Shown here piece by piece: positions 1-5,658 of a DNA stretch of 6,860 nucleotides. Below the pieces are notes generated by a model that saw only the letters and a program-made list of their open reading frames with translations, ran no database searches and had not been told where the DNA came from. The stretch lies in assembly GCA_028282045.1 (NCBI GenBank), contig JANQIS010000134.1:1-6860 (forward strand), written 5' to 3'. This DNA comes from Gammaproteobacteria bacterium (GTDB lineage Bacteria > Pseudomonadota > Gammaproteobacteria > Francisellales > CACEW01). Positions within the stretch are counted from its first letter, which is position 1, and each line of letters begins with the position of its first letter. The translations under genes and the position numbers were made by a program.

Positions 1-1829
1 CAAAACCACCGGTGCCGATGTATTTAGATGGCGTGCTGGCTGATACGCCATTAACCGGTGGCTTAGAACCGATACTGGGCAAGTTACATTTGCGCACTAT
101 CACCATCATGAGTTTTCCGGCCAATTCGGTACCGGCGATTTTAGACCAGCTTAATCATTTACCCATCCAGTACCGTTGGGTGTCGCGTTATTTGCCTTTA
201 GATAAATTGGATGCAGAAAAAATCCTTAAAAATTACCGGCGCCAATGGTTTGCCAAACGTAAAGGTATTCTAACCTTGCTGACTGAATCTTTCTCCAAGT
301 CCGAAAGTGCCATGGTCGATACGGCAGCAGTGCGTAAATCGCAGGATGCTGATGCAGCATTGCAAGAGCTGGCCGAAGATCATGTATCGTTTGGTTATTA
401 TACCGGTACGGTAACGGTATGGGATGAAAACCCTCAAGTGGTGGCACAAAAAGCACGTGAAGTAGAGCGTATTATTAATGGCTTAGGCTTTACCACCATC
501 CTGGAGACCATGAACGTACTCGATGCCTGGTTATCATCGTTGCCCGGGCACTGCTATGCCAACGTGCGTATGCCCTTATTGCACAGTTTAAATCTATCAC
601 ACTTGATTCCATTTTCAGCGACGTGGGCGGGCCCACAGCGCAATGAGCATCTTGATGCACCGGTGTTGACCTACGCTAAAACCTCAGGTAATACACCTTT
701 TCGCCTATCGACTCATGTTGGTGATGTAGGCCATCAAATGATTATTGGCCCAACCGGTTCCGGTAAATCGGTGTTGATGTGTTTGATCGCCATGCAATTT
801 ATGCGCTACAGCCAAGCACAAGTATTTATCTTTGATAAAGGCGGTAGCTTTTATATTCCTACTGTGATGAGTCATGGTCATTATTATGAAGTGGGTGCTC
901 ATGATACCAATGGTTTAGTGTTTCAGCCGCTGGCCCATATTGATCAGGAAACCGAACGCATCTGGGCTGCTGAATGGGTCGCTGAGTTGCTGATAAACGA
1001 ACACATCGACATCACACCGGAAATCAAAGAAGCCATCTGGAAAGCGTTACTGAGCTTATCCGCAGTTCCTAAAGCGCAACGCACCATTACGGGTCTTAAG
1101 GCATTGGTACAGGACAAGCGTATCCGTCGGGCGCTGGACACCTACACTTTGGGTGGGCCGTTTGGTGATATCCTCGATGCAGGCCATGAGTTATTTTATG
1201 AAAAATCCTGGCAATGCTTTGAGATGGAAGCGCTCATGAGCATACCGACAGTGATTCTGGTAGTGTTGAGTTATTTATTCCATGTGTTAGACAAACGCTT
1301 TAGTGGCCGACCGACATTACTGATCCTGGATGAAGCCTGGCTGTTTCTGGATCATCCGATTTTCGCTGCCAAGATTCGTGAGTGGCTCAAGACATTGCGT
1401 AAGAAGAATGTCAGCGTTATTTTTGCGACCCAATCAGTTAATGACGCGCTTAACGCTTCCATTGCTTCGGCACTCATCGAATCATGCCCATCACGTATTT
1501 TCCTGCCTAATGATCGTGCTTTAGAACCGCAAGTCCAGCAAGCTTATCTCGATCTGGGTTTAAACCCGCGGCAGATTCATATTTTAGCTAATGCGATTCC
1601 TAAGCGTCAGTACTATTATGAATCACATGTTGGTAATAGCTTATTTGAGTTGGGGTTGAGCGAATTATCGTTGGCTATTTGTGCTGCCAGCCGCTCGGAA
1701 GATAAAAAAGCAATGCAGGAGATTTGTAGTCAATATCCTGATTACCTTGATCGGGTTGATGCGTATCTGCGTGCTAATGATCTGGCATGGGCTGCTGACA
1801 TTATTAAGGAGCGTTCAGCCCATGAGTGA
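1..1829 (+). CDS. trbE: VirB4/TrbE-family conjugative transfer ATPase, 5' partial
   Basis: This is the inner-membrane-associated ATPase that powers pilus assembly and substrate transfer in type IV secretion systems. The reading frame is open from the left edge (first full codon at 3), and the GTG at 12 is an internal codon, because the family is usually about 800-850 residues and only about 608 are present. The opening stretch (DGVLADTPLTGG, then HLRTITIMSFP and YRWVSRYLPLDK) matches the conserved VirB4 N-terminal (CagE/TrbE) domain. The ATPase domain has Walker A GPTGSGKS (747-770), Walker B LLILDEAW (1317-1340, with D-E at 1329-1334), and the following ATQS motif (1425-1436). The C-terminal family block FLPNDRALEPQVQQAYLDLG and PKRQYYY is also present. 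All catalytic motifs are intact. The stop overlaps the next start by 8 bases. Assignment to VirB4 is secure; TrbE rather than another VirB4 branch is inferred from the TrbF/TrbG/TrbI/TrbL neighbours. Confidence 0.95.
   Translation, partial: KPPVPMYLDGVLADTPLTGGLEPILGKLHLRTITIMSFPANSVPAILDQLNHLPIQYRWVSRYLPLDKLDAEKILKNYRRQWFAKRKGILTLLTESFSKSESAMVDTAAVRKSQDADAALQELAEDHVSFGYYTGTVTVWDENPQVVAQKAREVERIINGLGFTTILETMNVLDAWLSSLPGHCYANVRMPLLHSLNLSHLIPFSATWAGPQRNEHLDAPVLTYAKTSGNTPFRLSTHVGDVGHQMIIGPTGSGKSVLMCLIAMQFMRYSQAQVFIFDKGGSFYIPTVMSHGHYYEVGAHDTNGLVFQPLAHIDQETERIWAAEWVAELLINEHIDITPEIKEAIWKALLSLSAVPKAQRTITGLKALVQDKRIRRALDTYTLGGPFGDILDAGHELFYEKSWQCFEMEALMSIPTVILVVLSYLFHVLDKRFSGRPTLLILDEAWLFLDHPIFAAKIREWLKTLRKKNVSVIFATQSVNDALNASIASALIESCPSRIFLPNDRALEPQVQQAYLDLGLNPRQIHILANAIPKRQYYYESHVGNSLFELGLSELSLAICAASRSEDKKAMQEICSQYPDYLDRVDAYLRANDLAWAADIIKERSAHE
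1806..1810 (+). promoter_or_regulatory. Ribosome binding site for the truncated VirB8-like gene
   Basis: AAGGA lies inside the end of the VirB4 gene, 11 bases before the ATG at 1822. The spacing is a little long, but this supports 1822 as the start rather than the farther upstream in-frame ATG codons, which would overlap VirB4 heavily. Confidence 0.5.
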
Positions 1830-2145
1830 GATTAATCAGAATAGAGTATCAGCACAGAATTATGATTACGGCCCGGTTGTCACACCATTTCAAGCGGTTA
1901 ATCAACAGTGGGATAGGCCATTGGGTGCTATGGTGAGTAAAACTGCAGTCTGGCGCTGGATTTGTGTTATAAACGTCGTGTTAGGCTTATTGTTAAGCTT
2001 ATATTTATTGATGTTGGTCAATGCGCCGCAGCACCGCGTTTGGGCTGTGGCAATGACGCCAAGTGGTTTCGTGGTGAACGCCGGCTTGCTGACACAAACA
2101 GTGGCACCGCCCTATAGCAAGGATAAAACACATGCCAGACACTAA
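1822..2145 (+). CDS. Truncated VirB8-like inner-membrane protein (DotJ-like architecture)
   Basis: This 107-residue protein has a cytoplasmic N-terminus, one transmembrane helix (about residues 45-66) and a short periplasmic tail. Residues 24-90 align without a gap to residues 17-83 of the full VirB8 encoded next. Shared landmarks are Q-W-D (28-31 against 21-24), a Gly four residues later, W-R at the membrane entry (44-45 against 37-38), Asn just after the helix, and the V...P...N pattern of the first periplasmic strand. By hand I count 12 identities in 67, so the case rests on ungapped landmarks more than on percentage. The NTF2-like periplasmic domain of VirB8 is entirely absent. The start ATG overlaps the VirB4 stop (ATGAGTGA, 8 bases), and the 3' end overlaps virB8 by 14 bases, so the three are probably translationally coupled. 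In Legionella Dot/Icm, DotJ is a comparable short paralog of the VirB8-like DotI. A similar partner role here is inference; an unrelated one-pass membrane protein is the alternative. Confidence 0.75.
   Translation: MSEINQNRVSAQNYDYGPVVTPFQAVNQQWDRPLGAMVSKTAVWRWICVINVVLGLLLSLYLLMLVNAPQHRVWAVAMTPSGFVVNAGLLTQTVAPPYSKDKTHARH
2119..2123 (+). promoter_or_regulatory. Ribosome binding site for virB8, inside the preceding gene
   Basis: AAGGA sits 8 bases before the ATG at 2132 and supports that start. It lies within the last codons of the truncated VirB8-like gene, so ribosomes finishing that gene pass directly over it, which favours coupled translation of the pair. Confidence 0.6.
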
Positions 2146-2806
2146 AAAACAACCAGCCGATCCGATAGACGACAGCTACACTAATGCCAAGATGCAGTGG
2201 GACCAACGCATTGGTGATGCCAGGGTTCAGCTACGTAACTGGCGCCTGGCAGCACTATTGTCTTTGGTGATCATTATTATTTTGTTGGTTGCCATTGTGG
2301 TGGTAGCAAATCAACAAAAGCAATACGTTTATATTGCCCAGGTGGAACCGGGTCAGGCCATCACCAACATGCATCCGATTGCGCAAAATTATACCGCCAG
2401 CAGTGCACAGCAAGCCTATTTTATCAGTGAGTTTATTCATAGTATCTTTACACTGCCGCTGGACCCGGTATTACTCCATAATCAATGGTTGGGTGCTTAT
2501 CGTATGGCAGAAGGGCGAGCAGTCGACAGACTCACTGCTTTTGCGCGCAAGGTGAGGCCATTTAAGCATATTGGTGAACTCACTCAATCAATTAAGATTC
2601 AAAACTATCATCCGGTGAGTGAGCATAGCTATGAATTTACCTGGGTCCAGACTACTTATGATGAACATGGCAAAGTGATCGCGACCAAGTTATTTAATGG
2701 CCTGTTTACTTTGCGTCAGGGCGCACCGCCGACCAATAGCCGCGAGCTGCTGCGTAATCCTACCGGCTTAAAGATTAGTTATTTTAATATTAAACAAGAG
2801 GGTTAA
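2132..2806 (+). CDS. trbF: VirB8/TrbF-family inner-membrane assembly protein
   Basis: VirB8/TrbF proteins are bitopic inner-membrane proteins that form part of the inner-membrane platform and contact VirB4, VirB6, VirB9 and VirB10. The 224-residue product has a short cytoplasmic N-terminus with the family motif QWDQRIGDA and R-N-W-R (residues 22-38), one transmembrane helix (about 38-59), and a periplasmic NTF2-like domain (about 62-220). The YVYIAQVEPGQAI stretch just after the helix corresponds to the usual YVVEVDKLGQAV, the middle has the expected D-P-V...W..AY region (111-123), and the C-terminus NPTGLKISYFN (209-219) matches the NP-G-I-Y-I-T-D-F-N ending of TrbF. The length is typical. 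The start is supported by AAGGA at 2119-2123. It overlaps the truncated paralog by 14 bases and ends 2 bases before virB9. The family assignment is firm. Confidence 0.93.
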   Translation: MPDTKKQPADPIDDSYTNAKMQWDQRIGDARVQLRNWRLAALLSLVIIIILLVAIVVVANQQKQYVYIAQVEPGQAITNMHPIAQNYTASSAQQAYFISEFIHSIFTLPLDPVLLHNQWLGAYRMAEGRAVDRLTAFARKVRPFKHIGELTQSIKIQNYHPVSEHSYEFTWVQTTYDEHGKVIATKLFNGLFTLRQGAPPTNSRELLRNPTGLKISYFNIKQEG

Positions 2807-2808
2807 TC

Positions 2809-3837
2809 ATGTATAAACAACTCGGTTTATCACTGCTTATGATCACCAGTGTGTCACTGTTGCTGACCGGTTGCGGCCCTTCGTTTGAGAAACCCAATCA
2901 GTCTTCTGATAGCATGGTGGCGGGCAATGCTGTCTATCAGCCAGTCAGTGAGGTCAATAAACAGCGGGTTAAAATTGTCAAAGAGTATGTACCGGTTCCA
3001 GTGCCGGGTCAGTTAATGCCAGTGCCCAAGCCGCTGGCTGATAAAATGACCGGTCAGCAGTTCAAGACTAAGGAAGCGGCTGTTAACTATGCCAATAAGC
3101 ATGCCATGGTGTTTCCGCAAAGCACGGACTTTTTTAATGCCATGATGACTTATGGTTATGTGCCCGGGCAGCTTTATACCATTTATGCTGCGCCGATGCA
3201 CATTACCGATATTGCTTTTGAACCCGGTGAGAAGATTATCTCTGAAGCAGCCGGTGATACCTTGCGTTGGCAGATTGCACAAACTTACAGTGGTGAAGGC
3301 GCCATGCGCCAGCAGCATTTGTTAGTTAAACCCAATAGAGCTGGTTTGATCAATACAGTTGTGGTGAGCACCAATCGGCGGGTGTATCACTTATTATTAC
3401 AATCTACCAGTAACAATACCTACATGGCGTCGGTGCAGTGGCATTATCCTGATAGTATGGTGCATCAGCTCTCACCAATGGGTGAAGAGCCTAGTGCAGC
3501 AGCGGCCAGCAAGGCATCCGGCTCACCATTTCAATTAGATTTGGCTGATCTGAATTTTGATTATAAATTCGGTATGATTTTAGGTAATAAGCCGGCATGG
3601 TATCCGGTGCGGGTCTTTAATGATAGCCGTCAGACGTTTATTGAGTTTCCGAAAGATTTCTATAATACAACCATGCCGGTGTTGTACGTTGCCGATAACA
3701 ATGGCAAGTATGGCACTATGATTAATTACCGTACCAAAGGGCGCTACATGATTGTGGATACCGTAATTAAAAAGGCGCGTTTGCAAACCGGTGTAGACAA
3801 AACAGGTAAAACTATCGTGCAAATTGAGCATGATTAA
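2809..3837 (+). CDS. trbG: VirB9/TrbG-family outer-membrane core complex lipoprotein
   Basis: VirB9/TrbG forms the outer part of the core channel with VirB10 and a VirB7-type lipoprotein. The 342-residue product begins with a lipoprotein signal peptide ending in L-L-T-G-C, with the lipidated Cys at residue 22 (codon 2872-2874). A Pro/Val-rich stretch follows (VPVPVPGQLMPVPKPL, 61-76), as is usual for TrbG. The N-terminal VirB9 domain runs from about 112 to 215: YTIYAAPMHITDIAFEPGE, then GDTLRW, HLLVKP, NRRVYHLLL and YMASVQWHYP. A low-complexity Ser/Ala linker (about 222-240) leads to the C-terminal beta-sandwich (about 247-340) with WYPVRVFNDSRQTFIEFP and the NYRTKGRYMIVD block. A purine-rich AAGAGG precedes the ATG, and the gap to virB10 is 9 bases. 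The family call is firm. The lipobox suggests that VirB9 itself is outer-membrane anchored, which is common in the TrbG branch. Confidence 0.94.
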   Translation: MYKQLGLSLLMITSVSLLLTGCGPSFEKPNQSSDSMVAGNAVYQPVSEVNKQRVKIVKEYVPVPVPGQLMPVPKPLADKMTGQQFKTKEAAVNYANKHAMVFPQSTDFFNAMMTYGYVPGQLYTIYAAPMHITDIAFEPGEKIISEAAGDTLRWQIAQTYSGEGAMRQQHLLVKPNRAGLINTVVVSTNRRVYHLLLQSTSNNTYMASVQWHYPDSMVHQLSPMGEEPSAAAASKASGSPFQLDLADLNFDYKFGMILGNKPAWYPVRVFNDSRQTFIEFPKDFYNTTMPVLYVADNNGKYGTMINYRTKGRYMIVDTVIKKARLQTGVDKTGKTIVQIEHD

Positions 3838-3846
3838 GAGGCCATC

Positions 3847-5160
3847 ATGACAGATAAACGAAGCCTGCTTGATAAGGATAAACCACGCGTCACGCAGCTC
3901 AATAAGCGTGCGGTTATTATTGTTGCCGTGGTGATTGTGGTGCTGTTGCTGTATATCGTGGTGACAGCATTTAGTGATGCTGCTAAACGAAGACAAGCTC
4001 AGTCAACCATCAATACCAAAATTGCTGCTCAGTCGGCCAATAGTAGTGATCAAAATCATGCGCTGGAAAAGCTACCGGATGGTTATGAGGACGCGCATCA
4101 GATTGATCAGCTCTTAGGTCGCCATAAGCCTGTGCAAACGATGCTCCCGGACAGCATTAAACGTGAGCTTGAAAAGCTGCGCTCACAACAAAATTCCCTA
4201 CAGTCACAACTACAATCACTGCGTGCGCAACGTCAGACACCAGTGTCGCATCAGACAGAGTATGACCGTCAAGCTGCCTCCAGTGCAATCTTCTTTGCCG
4301 GCGGTGCTCCGCAGCCTGAATCACAAAAACAATTGAATCACTCACAAAAGCAAGATACCAATAAAAATGACAAGTCGCATAATAAACAATCTGCCAAGGG
4401 TGACAGCTATAGTAATCAAAATATGCAAAACCAAAAGCTGTCTTTTATGAGCGGTAAGGTTAATAAAGATATTTATAATAAAAATGGCGTGCAATATCCG
4501 GTATCGAAATATGAGCTACAAGCCGGTACGGTGATTCCTGCTATTTTACAGACTCAAATTATCTCTAATAACCCGGGTGTGATTGTGGCGCGTGTCTCAC
4601 GTAATGTATATGACTCCATCAATGGCCAATACCTGTTGATCCCAAAGGACTCTCGTTTGATCGGCGAATATAACTCCAAAATTGCCTATGGCCAATATCA
4701 AATCCAAGCTAAGTTTGTCCGTTTAATTCGCCCTGATGGCAGTTCAGTCGTCCTGCCTAATCAGCCGGCAACAAATTCGATGGGTGTCTCCGGCATGGAA
4801 GATGAAGTAAATAATCATTGGGGTCGTATTATTGGTGCAGCGGCATTATCGGCCCTATTTAGTATTCCGGCGATTATTGCTACCAACCAAATGAACAGTA
4901 GCTACACTTCAACCTGTAGCGGTGGTACTTGTGTGGCATCACCTAACCTGAGCAGTACCGCAACAGCATCAGCGTTACAAGGTGTGGGACAGACAGCTTT
5001 TAATGTGGGTTCTAAACTGGCTGAACGCAGCTTAAATATCCAGCCGACTATCACGATCCACGCTGGCTATCAGTTCTCCGTCTTAGTGAGCAAAGACACT
5101 GTGTTGCCTCCTTATCATGAGTCCATGGAGTCGATTCCTGAATTAAGGTCAGCACAATGA
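3847..5160 (+). CDS. trbI: VirB10/TrbI-family core channel protein
   Basis: VirB10/TrbI spans both membranes and connects the inner-membrane ATPases to the outer-membrane channel. The 437-residue product has a 20-residue cytoplasmic tail, a transmembrane helix (about 21-42), the family LPDGYED motif (76-82), a predicted coiled coil (about 104-130, with Q/L/S heptads), and then a Gln/Asn/Ser/Lys-rich linker (about 155-197) in place of the usual proline-rich region. The C-terminal beta-barrel domain is intact: AGTVIPAILQTQIISNNPG (226-244), IPKDSRLIGEY, VRLIRPDGSS and MGVSGMEDEVNNHWG. The antenna helices (about 325-348 and 370-395) are separated by a loop holding Cys357 and Cys362. The C-terminal NIQPTITIHAGYQFSVLVSKD block is canonical. 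An AAGAGG motif lies just before the ATG. The stop overlaps the next start in an ATGA junction. The assignment is secure. Confidence 0.95.
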   Translation: MTDKRSLLDKDKPRVTQLNKRAVIIVAVVIVVLLLYIVVTAFSDAAKRRQAQSTINTKIAAQSANSSDQNHALEKLPDGYEDAHQIDQLLGRHKPVQTMLPDSIKRELEKLRSQQNSLQSQLQSLRAQRQTPVSHQTEYDRQAASSAIFFAGGAPQPESQKQLNHSQKQDTNKNDKSHNKQSAKGDSYSNQNMQNQKLSFMSGKVNKDIYNKNGVQYPVSKYELQAGTVIPAILQTQIISNNPGVIVARVSRNVYDSINGQYLLIPKDSRLIGEYNSKIAYGQYQIQAKFVRLIRPDGSSVVLPNQPATNSMGVSGMEDEVNNHWGRIIGAAALSALFSIPAIIATNQMNSSYTSTCSGGTCVASPNLSSTATASALQGVGQTAFNVGSKLAERSLNIQPTITIHAGYQFSVLVSKDTVLPPYHESMESIPELRSAQ

Positions 5161-5354
5161 CGCAATACTTTAGCGCCGGCAGCGTATTAATATTGTCACT
5201 ATTATTGAGCGGTTGTGTTGCTGTTGGGGTAGCTGCAGTGGGTGGAGCGGTAATCGGCTATGGTGTAAGCCATATGCCAAAGCGCCAACATGCTGGCGAC
5301 GATACCAATACGAGTGCATCTCACATGAGTAGCGATGATGAGCAAAATAAATAG
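5157..5354 (+). CDS. Small lipoprotein in the VirB7/TrbH or TrbK position
   Basis: The 65-residue product has a type II signal peptide ending L-L-L-S-G-C, with the lipidated Cys at residue 20 (codon 5214-5216). Mature residues 20-37 are a Val/Ala/Gly stretch resembling a glycine zipper, and the tail is short, hydrophilic and Asp/Ser/Asn-rich. The ATG overlaps the virB10 stop (ATGA), with AAGG at 5145-5148 as ribosome binding site. Two roles are plausible. It may be a VirB7/TrbH-type lipoprotein that stabilises the VirB9-VirB10 ring, or a small entry-exclusion lipoprotein like RP4 TrbK, which is of similar size and also encoded just before TrbL. In RP4, TrbH is encoded between TrbG and TrbI, whereas this gene follows the VirB10 gene. 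The sequence itself is too short and simple to choose. That it is a real lipoprotein gene is well supported; its function is inferred from context. Confidence 0.8.
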   Translation: MTQYFSAGSVLILSLLLSGCVAVGVAAVGGAVIGYGVSHMPKRQHAGDDTNTSASHMSSDDEQNK

Positions 5355-5658
5355 GCTGGCTTTAGGGGTTATGTTACTTGGCCTGGCCATCAGCAGTGCT
5401 CAGGGCATGTTACTACCCAATATGAATAATAATACCACCGAGTCTCATCCTAACAATAATGCCAACAACACGGCACTGCTCCAGTTAATTAACAGCCGCA
5501 CGCAACAAGCCGATAAAGCATTTAAAAACGTCAATTATAAGAAAATGTCAGGTAACAGCAAAAGTGGTTTCTTTGATCATGGAGGATTGGGTGATATCGA
5601 TGGGGATACTCAGTTCAAACGCTTTCACATACAACACGATAGCCAAGGAGCAGATTGA
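5335..5658 (+). CDS. Small secreted protein of unknown function in the VirB5/TrbJ region
   Basis: I do not recognise this 107-residue protein. It starts with an ordinary signal peptide (about residues 1-24, likely cut after A-Q-G), followed by an Asn-rich linker (about 29-46), a short amphipathic helix (about 47-66, LLQLINSRTQQADKAF), and a Gly/Asp-rich tail with FFDHGG and GDIDGD. Two ATGs, at 5335 and 5338, are possible starts and both overlap the preceding gene (20 or 17 bases). No strong ribosome binding site is visible, so translation probably depends on coupling to the lipoprotein gene. The stop overlaps the VirB6 start by one base. VirB5/TrbJ, the minor pilus-tip protein, would be expected immediately upstream of VirB6/TrbL but is usually over 200 residues. 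This could be a reduced substitute or an unrelated periplasmic accessory protein. Confidence 0.75.
   Translation: MMSKINRLALGVMLLGLAISSAQGMLLPNMNNNTTESHPNNNANNTALLQLINSRTQQADKAFKNVNYKKMSGNSKSGFFDHGGLGDIDGDTQFKRFHIQHDSQGAD
5645..5650 (+). promoter_or_regulatory. Ribosome binding site that fixes the virB6 start
   Basis: AAGGAG lies 7 bases before ATG 5658. This favours ATG 5658 over the adjacent in-frame TTG at 5655, giving a 387-residue VirB6. The ATG shares one base with the preceding TGA stop. Confidence 0.75.

Noticed and set aside
12..14. GTG as the start of the first ORF
   Set aside because: The frame is open to the left edge and the protein lacks roughly the first 200 residues of VirB4, so the gene begins outside the window.
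1681..1821. Upstream extension of the truncated VirB8-like gene to ATG 1681
   Set aside because: It would overlap virB4 by nearly 150 bases, and the added residues look like a frame shadow. ATG 1822 has an AAGGA and a short overlap.
2080..2145. Truncated VirB8-like gene as a frameshifted pseudogene of a full virB8
   Set aside because: The next gene begins before its stop, and no remnant of a periplasmic domain is found in another frame. The compact overlaps point to a maintained short gene.
3013..3318. Minus-strand ORF of 101 codons inside virB9
   Set aside because: It lies antisense to a clear VirB9 coding region, has no recognisable family and no ribosome binding site of note.
3580..3996. 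Minus-strand ORF of 138 codons across the virB9-virB10 junction
   Set aside because: It is antisense to two well-supported genes, and its composition (His/Asn-rich) is what reverse reading of those codons gives.
5655..5657. TTG 5655 as the start of VirB6
   Set aside because: ATG 5658 is adjacent and sits 7 bases after AAGGAG.
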